64,000 bases of DNA from Nocardioides euryhalodurans. GTDB lineage: Bacteria > Actinomycetota > Actinomycetes > Propionibacteriales > Nocardioidaceae. The notes under the pieces are model-generated. The model saw only the letters and a program-made list of their open reading frames with translations. It was not told where the DNA came from and made no database searches. The stretch covers positions 3,040,501 through 3,104,500 of the forward strand of contig NZ_CP038267.1 in assembly GCF_004564375.1 (NCBI RefSeq), given 5' to 3'. The translations under genes and the position numbers were made by a program. Below are positions 18,034-26,499 of the stretch, one piece after another (the stretch's first letter is position 1; each line of letters starts with the position of its first letter).

Positions 18034-18315
18034 ATGAGTCGTGAGAGCGGGGTCTTCGCGATCTCGGTCGTGGCCGAGATGGTCGCCATGCCGGCGCAGA
18101 ACCTCCGCGTCTACGAGCGCCACGGCCTGGTCGCCCCGGAGCGCACCGACGGCGGCACCCGCCGCTACAGCCGGGCAGACGTGGAACGGCTGCATCGGGT
18201 CCGCGAGCTGCTCGCCGAGGGACTCAACCTGGCGGGCATCGCTCGGGTGGTCGCCCTGGAGGAGGAGGTACGCCGGCTGCGCTCCCGGCTCGCCGAGCTC
18301 GACGCCCGGCGGTGA
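18034..18315 (+). CDS. HspR-like MerR family regulator
   Basis: A small 93-residue MerR-type DNA-binding protein. The winged helix begins [31 protein letters not shown] and continues with [17 protein letters not shown], which matches HspR, the repressor of dnaK and hsp20 genes in actinobacteria. It ends in a short coiled coil ([18 protein letters not shown]). HspR normally needs DnaK as co-repressor. The ATG has AGGAGGTCGGA upstream. Divergence from hsp20 suggests local control. Confidence 0.88.
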   Translation: MSRESGVFAISVVAEMVAMPAQNLRVYERHGLVAPERTDGGTRRYSRADVERLHRVRELLAEGLNLAGIARVVALEEEVRRLRSRLAELDARR

Positions 18316-18318
18316 GCC

Positions 18319-20454
18319 TCAGACCAGCTCGGCCAGCATCGCCGCCGCCCGGGCCGCGCCGTCGGTGGCGACGGGCCGATAGCTGACCTCGCGTCCCAGC
18401 TCCGCCAGCACCACCTCGGCCAGTGCGTCGGGATCGGCCGCGTCGGCGTAGTCGAGGCAGCGGCCGGCCTCGTAGCGGTCGAGCCGGTGCCGGACGTGGA
18501 TGTTCTGCTCGAAGTGGTGGCGCAGCGGCACGTAGACGAAGGGCCGGCCGGCGGCCGTGAGCTCCATGGTCGTCGTCAGCCCGCCCTGCACGACCGCGAC
18601 GTCGGCCGCCGCGAGGTGCTGGTGCAGGTCCGGCACGAAGCCCCGGACGGACGCACCCCTGCGCCGCGGGAGCGTGCGCGGGTCGATCCGCGGACCGGCG
18701 ACGACCAGGAAGCGCAGGTCGGGCTCGCGCCGGCGGACCAGGGGTACGGCGTCGAGGACCCGGCGCAGCATCGGCTCGCCCACCCCCGACCCGCCCACCG
18801 TGACGACGCACAGCGGGGCCTGGGGATCGAGCCCCAGCCGGGTCCGCAGCGCCTGCCGGTCGCCGAGCGCGGCCGTGTCGAAGCCGCTGACGTAGCCGGA
18901 GAAGTCGAAGTTCTCGCGCACCCACTCGTCGATCCTCGGCAGTCCCGGCCCGAAGCTCGCGGGCACCACGTCCTCGGGGTCACCGACGAAGACCGACCGG
19001 TCACGGACCCGCGCGAAGCGGGCCCGCTGCTCGAGCATCTCGGCGTTGTAGTCCGCGGTCAGCGCGGCCTCCCGGTCGCCGCCGTCGGGCATCGGGAGCC
19101 AGCCGACGAAGTCGGTCAGCCAGGCGAAGGAGAACCGCTTCAGCTCGGGGTTCTCGTGCAGGAAGTGGTCGACGTCCCAGGCCTCGTCGCCGACGACGAG
19201 GTCATAGCCGTCGTCGCGGACGACCTCCTCGAAGACCATGAAGTTGTTGACCAGCACCTCGTCCATCCGGCGGATCGCCTCGAAGGCGTGCAGGTCGTGC
19301 TCGCCGGCCTCGTGCTCGATGTGCGCGGACTCGTTGGCCAGCCACCGCGAGGCCGGGTGCACCCGCTCGCCGGCGGCCTCGAGCACCGCCGTGACGGGGT
19401 GCTGGGTGAGCCAGTCGACCTCGAGGTCGGGCTGCACCTTGCGCAGCTCCTCGACGATGGCCAGGTCGCGCCGGGCGTGCCCGAGCCCGATCGGCGAGGA
19501 CAGCACGAGCACCCGCTTGCGTCGGCGTACGGCCGGCAGCCAGGTCTGTCGCCGCACCGGTGGCCGCAGCTGCTCGACGAACTCGTGGATCATCAGGTTG
19601 ACGCGCACCGGCTGCCGCATCGGCGGACCGTGGCCGCTCCCCTCGAAGAGCACCAGCGACCCACCGGTCGCCCGGGCCAGCTCCTCGCCGATCGCGTGCG
19701 GCCGGATCCGGTCGTCGGTGCCGTGGACCACGGTCACCGGGCACCTGACCCTTGCGCACACCGGCTCCAGCGGCTCGCAGACCGCCCCGTCGCAGCCGAT
19801 CCTCCCGGCAGTGGTGTCGACGAGGGTCTGCGGGTCGATCTCGCGGCCCCAGCCGATGGCGTCCTCGATCTGCTTGGTCGAGTGCGGCTCGCTGAACATC
19901 CGGGCGAAGAAGAAGGACAGGAAGTCCTCGTAGTCGCCCTCCAGCCAGTAGTGCCGGTTGTACTTGCGCCACCCGTCGTGGTCCTCGTACCGGTCGTGCC
20001 AGGACACGTCGTCGCGGTCGGCGTGGATGCCGGCGAAGCCGCACGAGGGTGCGATCGCGAAGATCCCGAGCACGCGATCCGGGTGGTCGGCGGCGAGGTG
20101 CACCGAGTAGGCCGCCCCGCAGGACAACGCGACCAGCACGGCCTCCCGCGTGCCGGTCGCGTCCATGACGGCCAGGGCATCGGCGGCGTACTCCCCGTCG
20201 GTGTACGCCGCCGCCCCCGTCGGCCGTCCCGAGCGGCCGCACCCCCGTCCGTCGAACGTGAGCACCCGGTGGTGCCGGGCCAGGTAGGCGACCTGCGCCT
20301 TCCACACCCGGGAGTGGACCAGGCTCCACGTCGGCATCAGCAGCACCGTGGTGTCGCCGTCGCCGAAGACCTCCCACGCCAGCCGTACGCCGTCGCGCAC
20401 CGTGACGCCGGAGCGGTCCGGCTCGCGGGCCCGGCGGAGCACGGCCTCGGTCAC
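18319..20454 (-). CDS. Alpha/beta hydrolase-glycosyltransferase fusion protein
   Basis: A 711-residue two-domain protein. Residues ~15-285 are an alpha/beta hydrolase with DGRGCGRS, the nucleophile elbow ALSCGAA near S111, GTDDR (acid) and GSGHGPP (histidine). From ~300 a GT-B glycosyltransferase follows: VLVLSSPIGLGHARRDLAIV at its start and the nucleotide-sugar region DVAVVQGGLTTTMELTAAGRP then FVYVPLRHHFEQNIHVRHRL. The frame is open upstream through the neighbouring gene, but GTG at 20454 overlaps the methyltransferase stop by 4 bp (GTGA) and gives a natural start. No signal peptide is seen. The substrate is unknown; a glycosylated, methylated small molecule or lipid is plausible from the operon. 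Confidence 0.85.
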   Translation of the reverse strand: MTEAVLRRAREPDRSGVTVRDGVRLAWEVFGDGDTTVLLMPTWSLVHSRVWKAQVAYLARHHRVLTFDGRGCGRSGRPTGAAAYTDGEYAADALAVMDATGTREAVLVALSCGAAYSVHLAADHPDRVLGIFAIAPSCGFAGIHADRDDVSWHDRYEDHDGWRKYNRHYWLEGDYEDFLSFFFARMFSEPHSTKQIEDAIGWGREIDPQTLVDTTAGRIGCDGAVCEPLEPVCARVRCPVTVVHGTDDRIRPHAIGEELARATGGSLVLFEGSGHGPPMRQPVRVNLMIHEFVEQLRPPVRRQTWLPAVRRRKRVLVLSSPIGLGHARRDLAIVEELRKVQPDLEVDWLTQHPVTAVLEAAGERVHPASRWLANESAHIEHEAGEHDLHAFEAIRRMDEVLVNNFMVFEEVVRDDGYDLVVGDEAWDVDHFLHENPELKRFSFAWLTDFVGWLPMPDGGDREAALTADYNAEMLEQRARFARVRDRSVFVGDPEDVVPASFGPGLPRIDEWVRENFDFSGYVSGFDTAALGDRQALRTRLGLDPQAPLCVVTVGGSGVGEPMLRRVLDAVPLVRRREPDLRFLVVAGPRIDPRTLPRRRGASVRGFVPDLHQHLAAADVAVVQGGLTTTMELTAAGRPFVYVPLRHHFEQNIHVRHRLDRYEAGRCLDYADAADPDALAEVVLAELGREVSYRPVATDGAARAAAMLAELV

Positions 20455-21530
20455 GGCCTGACCTCCAGCACCTGGTTGAACGGGGTCTCGGCGACCTTGG
20501 CGAAGCGGGTGAACCCGCCCGTCGTGACGACGTCCCTGATCCGCGCGGGGCCGGCCTGGGTGCCGATCGCGAGGCCGACCTCCTGCGAGAGGGACGCCGG
20601 GGTGCACAGCAGCGTGGAGAACCCATAGTAGGCCCGCCCGACCGGCGTGAGGTTGTCCTCGACCCGGTCGCCCGCCATCGGCTCGACGACCATCCAGGTC
20701 CCGTCCTCGGCGAGCGCCTGCCGGACGTGACGGGCCGCCCCGACGGGGTCTCCCATGTCGTGCAGCGCGTCGAAGGTCGTCACCAGGTCGAAGCCGCTCC
20801 CGGTGAAGCCCTGCGCGCTCGCCACCTCGAACTGCACCCGGTCGGCGACGCCGGCCTCCTCGGCGCGTGCCCGGGCCTGCTGGATCGACTCGCGGTGGTA
20901 GTCCGAGCCGACGAACGTCGAGTGCGGGAAGGCCTGCGCCATGATGATCGTGGAGGCGCCGTGGCCGCAGCCGATGTCGGCCACGCGGGCGCCGCGCTCC
21001 AGCTTGTCGACCACGCCGTCGAGGGCGGGCAGCCACTCCCCGACCAGGTTGGCGTTGTAGCCGGGCCGGAAGAACCGCTCGCACCCCTCGTGGACGTCGT
21101 GGTTGTGCTCGTGCCAGCCGAGCCCGGCACCGCTCTGGGCGAGCTCGACGATCCGGGTCGCGTCCTGCACCGTGCCGAGCGCGATCTGGAAGAAGCCCGG
21201 GAGGTACGCCGGGCTGGACTCGTCGGCGAGCGCGACCGCGTGCTCGGCCGGGAGCTCGTAGGTGCCGGCCTCGGGGTCGTAGCGGACGATGTCGCCGGCC
21301 GCCTGGGCGTTGAGCCACTCGCGGGCGTACCGCTCGGCGGTGCCCGTGGCGTCGGCGAGGCGGCTGGGCGTGATCGGCCCCGACCCGGCCATCGTGCGGT
21401 AGTAGCCGAGCTTGTCGCCCATCACGACCAGGGCGGTGTTGAGCGTGGCGCCGACCTCGTCGACGGCGCGGAACACGAACCCCATCAGCGTGTCGAAGTC
21501 CACCTCGGCGGGCTGCTGGACGTCGGTCAT
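20451..21530 (-). CDS. SAM-dependent methyltransferase with N-terminal winged-helix dimerisation domain
   Basis: A 359-residue class I methyltransferase. The N-terminal ~95 residues form a dimerisation/winged-helix region (NTALVVMGDKLGYYRTM ... GTAERYAREWLNAQAAGD). The SAM-binding motif VADIGCGHGAST is at about 183-194, with FVGSDYH and TFDALHDM following. The ATG at 21530 has GGAGGAGAG upstream. The long open frame beyond it is a shadow of the luxR gene. It is the first gene of a two-gene operon with the hydrolase-glycosyltransferase and is divergent from a LAL-type regulator, which probably controls it. The methyl acceptor is unknown. Confidence 0.9.
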   Translation of the reverse strand: MTDVQQPAEVDFDTLMGFVFRAVDEVGATLNTALVVMGDKLGYYRTMAGSGPITPSRLADATGTAERYAREWLNAQAAGDIVRYDPEAGTYELPAEHAVALADESSPAYLPGFFQIALGTVQDATRIVELAQSGAGLGWHEHNHDVHEGCERFFRPGYNANLVGEWLPALDGVVDKLERGARVADIGCGHGASTIIMAQAFPHSTFVGSDYHRESIQQARARAEEAGVADRVQFEVASAQGFTGSGFDLVTTFDALHDMGDPVGAARHVRQALAEDGTWMVVEPMAGDRVEDNLTPVGRAYYGFSTLLCTPASLSQEVGLAIGTQAGPARIRDVVTTGGFTRFAKVAETPFNQVLEVRP

Positions 21531-21590
21531 GGTCTCTCCTCCGGTGGCGGTGGGAGCCGTCCCCCTCCGGCGACCCCTCACCGTCGGCGA

Positions 21591-21659
21591 ACCTAGGTCG
21601 GCCAGCCGCTGCATCGCATCAGGTGACCCCCCTAGGAGCAGGCCGGACGGGCCTAGAGT
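21591..21659. promoter_or_regulatory. Divergent promoter region with CCTAGG motifs
   Basis: The 135 bp between the methyltransferase and the LAL regulator contains ACCTAGGT (21591-21598), CCTAGG (21631-21636) and CCTAGAGT (21652-21659). The last could be the -10 of a leaderless luxR transcript starting at the GTG at 21666. The repeated CCTAGG cores are candidate binding sites for the regulator. Confidence 0.35.
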
Positions 21660-21665
21660 GGGCAG

Positions 21666-24407
21666 GTGCTGGTCGGGAGGGAGACCGAGCGGCGGGCCCT
21701 CGAGCAGCTGCTCGCGGGGGCGCGCGTCGGTGACAGCCGGGTGCTGGTGCTCAGCGGTGAGCCGGGCATCGGCAAGACCGCCCTGCTCGGCGAGGTCTTG
21801 CCGCTGGCCGAGGGGATGCGGGTGCTGCGCGCCGAGGGCGTGGAGTCCGAGCGGCTGGTGCCCTTCGCCGGACTGTCCCAGCTGCTGCACCCGCTGCTCC
21901 CGCTGCTCGACCTGCTGCCGACCCCGCAGGCGTCGGCGCTCGCGGCCGCGCTGCTGCTCGCGCCGCCGGGACCGGACGGCCCACCCACGCGGTTCGCGGT
22001 GGGGGCGGCGACGTTGAGCCTGCTGAGCCGGGCCGCCGAGGAACGGCCGCTGGTCGTCGTGGTCGACGACGGCCACCTCGTCGACGAGGCCTCCGCGGAG
22101 GCGCTCGCCTTCGCCGCACGTCGCCTGCTCACCGACCCGGTCGCTCTCGTCGTGGCCGTCCGGGAGGGCGAACCCGGCGCCGACACCTGGGCGGCGCTGC
22201 CGACCCTGACCCTGACCGGTCTGGACCTCCCGTCCGCCGCGGACCTGCTCGCCGCCACGGTGCCCGGCCAGCCGTCGACCTGGTTGTCCCGCCTGCACCG
22301 CGCCACCGGCGGCAACCCGCTCGCGCTGCTCGAGCTCGGCGACCGGGCCGACCTCCTCGACCCGGCACCGGCGGACTCCCCGGTCGCGGTCCCCGAGGCG
22401 GTGAGTCGGGCGTTCATCGGCCAGGTGGCCGGGCTGGGCGAGGAGGCCCGGACGGCGCTGCTGGTCGCGGCCACCGACGGCGCGAGCGCGGCCACCGTCC
22501 TCGACGCCTGCCGGGTGCTCGGGGTCGATGGTCCGGCGCTGGCCGAGGCCGTGGACGCCGGGCTGGTCGCGGTCCGGGGCGACCGGGTCGAGTTCCGCCA
22601 CCCCCTGGTCCGCTCGGCGGTGTACGGCGCGGCGCCACCGGCCACCCGGCGTACGGTCCACCGGGCGCTGGCGCAGGTCGTCGCGCCGGGTGAGACCGAC
22701 CGGCTCGCCTGGCACCTCTCGGAGAGCGCGGTCGCCCCCGACGAGGAGGTCGCCAGGACGCTGGACGACGTGGCGCGGCGGGCCGCGGTCCGGGGTGCCC
22801 ACGCGATCGCCGCGACCGCCCACGAGCGGGCCGCCGCGCTGACGGCGTCCCGGTCGCAGCGGGCCGAACGGCTGGTCGAGGCCGCGGCCGCGAGCTGGCT
22901 GGCGGGCCGGATGGACCTGGCGCTCGCGCTGGTGGAGCGGGCGCTGGTGTGCGAGCCCGACGCGGTCCTGCGGGCCCGGGCGCTGGAGCTGCGCGGGGCG
23001 GTGCTGACCCGGTCGGGCTCGCTGAGCGACGCCCACGCCACGCTGCTGGAGGCCGCCGCCACCGTGGAGAGCGCGGACCCGGGGCTCGCGGTCCGGATCC
23101 ACGCCGACGCGGTCCACGTCTGCTTCTACCTCGCCGACGCCGAGGCGGGGATGCGCTCGTGCGCTGTCGTCGAGCGGCTGCTCCCCGGCGTCGTCGACCC
23201 CGACACCCGGGCGATCGGCCTGATGGCGACCGGGATGGCACTGGTGCACGCGGGCCGGGGGCCGGCGGGCGTCGAGCGGGTGCGCGAGGCGCTGCGCTCC
23301 CTGGTCGACACCCAGCCGCCCACCGCGGAGCTGTTCCGCCACCCCGTCCGCGTGCACGGTGCCCTGTGGCTGCGCGAGCGCGGCTCGACCCGCGACGAGG
23401 TCAACGAGGTGGTCGCGCGGATGCGCGACCGTGCCGCCTTCGGCTCCCTGCCGCTGCTGCTGATGCAGCTCGGCCGCGACGCTGCCACCACGGACCGGTG
23501 GGAGGACGCGGAGGCGGCGTACGCCGAGGCGATCCGGCTGGCCGGCGAGACGGGCCAGACGACCGACCTCGCGATGTCCCTTGGTGGGCTGGCCGTGCTG
23601 CTGGGGCGGCAGGGACGCGGCCCCGAGTGCGCGGCGGCGGCCGACGAGGCCGAGCAGGTCGCTGGGGTGCGCGACATCCGGATCGCCCTGGTCTGGGCCT
23701 GGCAGGGGAGGGGGGACCTCGCCGTGGGTGCGGGCGACCCGGCTGCGGCGGTGGTCCACTACGAACGCGTCGAGGAGCTGCTGGCGGGGCTCGGCTTCGC
23801 CGACCCCGACCAGTCGTGCGCGCCCGAGCTCGTGGAGGCGTACGTCCACAGCGGTCGGGTCGAGGACGCACGGCGGGTCGCGGAGGCGTTCGCGCGGAGG
23901 GCGGCGGCGAAGGACCAGGCGTGGAGCCTGGCTCGCGCCGCCCGGGCCCGCGCGTTGTGCGCGGAGGGGCCCGCGGCCGAGGAGTGCTTCCGTACCGCCC
24001 TCGCGCTGCACGCCGCGACACCGGACGCCTACGAGACCGCCCGCACCCAGCTCGCGTACGGCGCCTGGTTGCGGCGGGAGCGCCGGCGGGTCGAGGCCCG
24101 CCCGGTGCTCCGCGCCGCCCTGGACGCCTTCGAGCACCTCGGGGCCGGACCGTGGGCGGAGCGGGCGGCGCAGGAGGTGGAGGCCACGGGCGAGGTGGCC
24201 CGCCGCCGTGACGCCGACCCGGCCGACCACCTCACCCCGCAGGAGCGCCAGGTCGCCCAGCTCCTGGCCGCCGGCCGTACGACCCGCGAGGCCGCGGCCG
24301 CCCTCTTCCTCAGTCCCAAGACGGTCGAGTACCACCTGCGCAACGTCTACCTGAAGCTCGACATCCGCTCGCGAGCCGAGCTCGCCGACCGCCTCGGCGG
24401 GCGGTAG
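21666..24407 (+). CDS. LAL-type LuxR family transcriptional regulator with AAA-type ATPase domain
   Basis: A 913-residue large ATP-binding regulator of the LuxR family. The N-terminal STAND/AAA ATPase begins LVGRETERRALEQLLAGA and has Walker A GEPGIGKTA at about 32-40 and Walker B-like LVVVVDDGHLVDE. A long alpha-helical TPR-like middle follows. The C-terminal LuxR helix-turn-helix spans about 850-905 (LTPQERQVAQLLAAGRTTREAAAALFLSPKTVEYHLRNVY). Such proteins usually activate a nearby operon in response to a small ligand. The divergent methyltransferase-hydrolase/glycosyltransferase operon is the obvious target. The start is GTG. Confidence 0.92.
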   Translation: MLVGRETERRALEQLLAGARVGDSRVLVLSGEPGIGKTALLGEVLPLAEGMRVLRAEGVESERLVPFAGLSQLLHPLLPLLDLLPTPQASALAAALLLAPPGPDGPPTRFAVGAATLSLLSRAAEERPLVVVVDDGHLVDEASAEALAFAARRLLTDPVALVVAVREGEPGADTWAALPTLTLTGLDLPSAADLLAATVPGQPSTWLSRLHRATGGNPLALLELGDRADLLDPAPADSPVAVPEAVSRAFIGQVAGLGEEARTALLVAATDGASAATVLDACRVLGVDGPALAEAVDAGLVAVRGDRVEFRHPLVRSAVYGAAPPATRRTVHRALAQVVAPGETDRLAWHLSESAVAPDEEVARTLDDVARRAAVRGAHAIAATAHERAAALTASRSQRAERLVEAAAASWLAGRMDLALALVERALVCEPDAVLRARALELRGAVLTRSGSLSDAHATLLEAAATVESADPGLAVRIHADAVHVCFYLADAEAGMRSCAVVERLLPGVVDPDTRAIGLMATGMALVHAGRGPAGVERVREALRSLVDTQPPTAELFRHPVRVHGALWLRERGSTRDEVNEVVARMRDRAAFGSLPLLLMQLGRDAATTDRWEDAEAAYAEAIRLAGETGQTTDLAMSLGGLAVLLGRQGRGPECAAAADEAEQVAGVRDIRIALVWAWQGRGDLAVGAGDPAAAVVHYERVEELLAGLGFADPDQSCAPELVEAYVHSGRVEDARRVAEAFARRAAAKDQAWSLARAARARALCAEGPAAEECFRTALALHAATPDAYETARTQLAYGAWLRRERRRVEARPVLRAALDAFEHLGAGPWAERAAQEVEATGEVARRRDADPADHLTPQERQVAQLLAAGRTTREAAAALFLSPKTVEYHLRNVYLKLDIRSRAELADRLGGR

Positions 24408-24477
24408 CGCCCCGCACCGGGTCGAGACCCCGCCGCCGCCCGGAACAAACGCGGACCCGTGCCGCGTTGTGGCCCGC

Positions 24478-24939
24478 ATGACGACCGGCCTGTGGATCGC
24501 GCTGGCGAGCGTGGTGCTCGCCGTCGCCTTCGGCGGCTGGCGGGCGTACGCCGACGGCCGGTTCCGCGGCCGGCCGGAGCCGGAACCCGAGGTGGAGCCC
24601 CTGGTTCCGGCGGAGCAGCTGGGGGAGCGGGCCACGCTGCTGCAGTTCTCGAGCGCCTTCTGCGCGCCGTGCCGTGCGACCCGTCGGGTGCTGGCCGACA
24701 TCGCCGAGGTCGTCCCGGGCGTGTCGCACGTGGAGGTCGACGCCGAGGAGCACCTCGAGCTGGTCCGCCGGGTCGGGATCCTGCGGACGCCCACCACGCT
24801 GGTGCTCGACGCCGCCGGCCGCGAGGTGACGCGGGCCGCCGGAGCGCCCCGCAAGGAGCAGGTCCTGGTCGCCTTGGCCACGCTCGACGTCCCAGATGAT
24901 GGACGAGAGTCCCACGATGCGGGACCGCGAGATGAGTGA
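24478..24939 (+). CDS. Membrane-anchored thioredoxin-like protein
   Basis: A 153-residue protein with one N-terminal transmembrane segment (about 3-23), a short linker rich in Pro and Glu, and a thioredoxin fold carrying the redox motif FCAPC at about 61-65 and the cis-proline in LRTPTTLVL. It probably faces the cell exterior or stays membrane-bound. It sits ahead of the leader peptide, DUF4395, rhodanese and DUF1416 genes. The same set, with the thioredoxin thiX, is found beside glnR in M. tuberculosis (from memory). A TTT or GTG upstream could extend it by a few residues; ATG at 24478 is preferred. Confidence 0.9.
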   Translation: MTTGLWIALASVVLAVAFGGWRAYADGRFRGRPEPEPEVEPLVPAEQLGERATLLQFSSAFCAPCRATRRVLADIAEVVPGVSHVEVDAEEHLELVRRVGILRTPTTLVLDAAGREVTRAAGAPRKEQVLVALATLDVPDDGRESHDAGPRDE

Positions 24940-24954
24940 GTCGTCCGGCCGCCC

Positions 24955-24960
24955 TACAGT
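24955..24960 (+). promoter_or_regulatory. Putative -10 box of the leader peptide/sulfurtransferase transcript
   Basis: TACAGT ends 7 bp before the ATG of the leader peptide, so transcription would start at or next to that ATG (leaderless mRNA). No convincing -35 is seen. The assignment rests on spacing only. Confidence 0.4.
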
Positions 24961-24967
24961 TCACGAC

Positions 24968-25045
24968 ATGTCCTCGACACACCTGACGAAGCGCCGCGCA
25001 GTGGATCACTGCCGCGTCCGCTCGTCCCTGTGTCGAATGCCCTGA
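24968..25045 (+). CDS. Short cysteine-containing leader peptide of a sulfur operon
   Basis: A 25-codon open frame: MSSTHLTKRR, AVDHCRVRSS, LCRMP. It has the LTKRRAVD.CRV...LCR pattern of the small leader peptides annotated upstream of sulfur-metabolism genes in many actinobacteria. The two cysteines, near the end, fit a cysteine-sensing attenuation mechanism: ribosome stalling at Cys codons when cysteine is scarce. It stops 103 bp before the DUF4395 start. The intervening sequence has a dyad at 25069-25095. The frame is too short for ordinary gene finders. The regulation itself is inference from family knowledge. Confidence 0.8.
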   Translation: MSSTHLTKRRAVDHCRVRSSLCRMP

Positions 25046-25068
25046 CGGGGCCTGCTGCCCATTCCCCC

Positions 25069-25095
25069 TTTAGTCGACCAAGTTAGTTGACTAAA
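25069..25095 (+). promoter_or_regulatory. Dyad between the leader peptide and DUF4395
   Basis: Arms TTTAGTCGAC (25069-25078) and GTTGACTAAA (25086-25095) pair at 9 of 10 positions. Inside lies a second palindrome TTAGT-TG-ACTAA (25083-25094). It could be a repressor operator (MarR- or Rrf2-type sites have this look) or the RNA hairpin responding to leader translation. It is followed 53 bp later by the DUF4395 ATG. Confidence 0.55.
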
Positions 25096-25148
25096 CTCGC
25101 AGCAACCGTGCCGACGACCCGTCGGCCTCCACTTCCCGCAGGAGCGAC

Positions 25149-25628
25149 ATGTCCACCCTCACGAGCGAGCAGCGCCACGACGTGGCCAGTGCGCGGATCG
25201 ACGCGCGTGGCCCCCAGTTCACGGCCGCGGTCACCGCGGTCCTCCTGATCGCGGTGCTGTCGTTGCCACCGGCCGCCGCGACCGTGCTGATCGGCGTCCA
25301 GGCAGTGCTGTTCGCGATCGGCGCGTTCCTCGGGGTGCAGCACACCCCGACCGCGTGGCTGTTCCGGCGGGTCGTCCGGCCGCGGCTCTCGGGCACGACG
25401 GAGTTCGAGGACCCGCGCCCGCCGCGGTTCGCGCAGGCGGTGGGGCTGGGGTTCGCCCTCGTGGCGTTCGCCGGCTTCGCCTCGGGCGTCGTCGTCCTCG
25501 GGCTCGTCGCGACCGGCTTCGCGCTGGTGGCGGCCCTGCTCAACGCCCTCTTCCGCTTCTGCCTCGGCTGCGAGGCCTACCTCCTGATCAAGCGCGTCAC
25601 CACCCGCTCCACCACCGTCACCACCTGA
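25149..25628 (+). CDS. DUF4395 membrane protein
   Basis: A 159-residue membrane protein with about four hydrophobic segments in two pairs (about 27-65 and 97-135), then the family motif FRFCLGCE with cysteines at about 138 and 141. DUF4395 genes commonly accompany thioredoxin and rhodanese genes; the paired cysteines suggest a role in sulfur or thiol transfer at the membrane, but the function is not established. The ATG at 25149 is preceded by a GCAGGAGCGAC ribosome-binding site. The rhodanese gene begins 23 bp downstream. Confidence 0.9.
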   Translation: MSTLTSEQRHDVASARIDARGPQFTAAVTAVLLIAVLSLPPAAATVLIGVQAVLFAIGAFLGVQHTPTAWLFRRVVRPRLSGTTEFEDPRPPRFAQAVGLGFALVAFAGFASGVVVLGLVATGFALVAALLNALFRFCLGCEAYLLIKRVTTRSTTVTT

Positions 25629-25650
25629 GAAGTCAACCGAAAGGCACGCC

Positions 25651-26499
25651 ATGAGCCGCGACACCACGCTCGTCTCCGCCCAGTGGGTGGAGGAGAACCT
25701 CGACAACGACCAGGTCGTCCTGGTCGAGGTCGACGAGGACACCACCGCGTACGACAAGGGGCACATCCGGGGCGCCATCAAGCTCGACTGGACGACCGAC
25801 CTGCAGGACCAGGTGCGGCGCGACTTCGTGGACAAGGAGCAGTTCGAGGCGCTGCTCTCCGGCCGCGGGGTCGCCAACGACCACACCGTGGTGCTCTACG
25901 GCGGCAACAACAACTGGTTCGCCGCCTACGCATACTGGTACTTCAAGCTCTACGGCCACCAGGACGTCCGCCTCCTCGACGGCGGCCGCAAGAAGTGGGA
26001 GCTGGACTCCCGCGAGCTGACCGACGAGCTGCCGACGCGCGAGCAGACGACGTACTCCGCCCAGGAGCAGGACCTCTCGATCCGCGCCTTCCGCGACGAG
26101 ACGGTCGCCGCGATCGGCGCGCAGAACCTGGTCGACGTCCGCAGCCCCGACGAGTACGCCGGGCGGCTGCTCGCCCCGGCCCACCTCCCGCAGGAGCAGG
26201 CGCAGCGTGCCGGGCACATCCCGACTGCGGCCAACGTGCCGTGGAGCAAGGCGGCCAACGACGACGGCACCTTCAAGTCCGACGACGAGCTGAAGCAGAT
26301 CTACACCGAGGCCGGCGTCGACTGGGACAAGGACACGATCGCCTACTGCCGCATCGGGGAGCGCTCCAGCCACACCTGGTTCGTGCTCAAGGAGCTGCTC
26401 GGCCAGCAGAACGTGAAGAACTACGACGGCTCGTGGACCGAGTACGGCTCGCTGGTCGGCGTCCCGGTCGCCCTCGGTGACGAGAAGGGTGAGGCCTGA
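25651..26499 (+). CDS. Thiosulfate sulfurtransferase (rhodanese), CysA2/SseA-like
   Basis: A 282-residue protein with two rhodanese domains. The N-terminal domain is inactive-like (LYGGNNNWFAAYAYWYFKLYG). The C-terminal domain carries the catalytic loop CRIGERS with the persulfide-forming cysteine at about C233. It transfers sulfane sulfur from thiosulfate to a nucleophile. It is coupled by a 1-bp overlap (TGATG) to the DUF1416 gene, the conserved cysA2-sseC arrangement of actinobacteria. It probably responds to cysteine status through the upstream leader. Confidence 0.94.
   Translation: MSRDTTLVSAQWVEENLDNDQVVLVEVDEDTTAYDKGHIRGAIKLDWTTDLQDQVRRDFVDKEQFEALLSGRGVANDHTVVLYGGNNNWFAAYAYWYFKLYGHQDVRLLDGGRKKWELDSRELTDELPTREQTTYSAQEQDLSIRAFRDETVAAIGAQNLVDVRSPDEYAGRLLAPAHLPQEQAQRAGHIPTAANVPWSKAANDDGTFKSDDELKQIYTEAGVDWDKDTIAYCRIGERSSHTWFVLKELLGQQNVKNYDGSWTEYGSLVGVPVALGDEKGEA

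Noticed and set aside
20451..24881. Very long minus-strand frame of about 1476 codons
   Set aside because: Only the last 360 codons (from 21530) are a real methyltransferase. The rest is antisense to the luxR gene, rich in Arg/Pro/Gly shadow sequence with no family motif.
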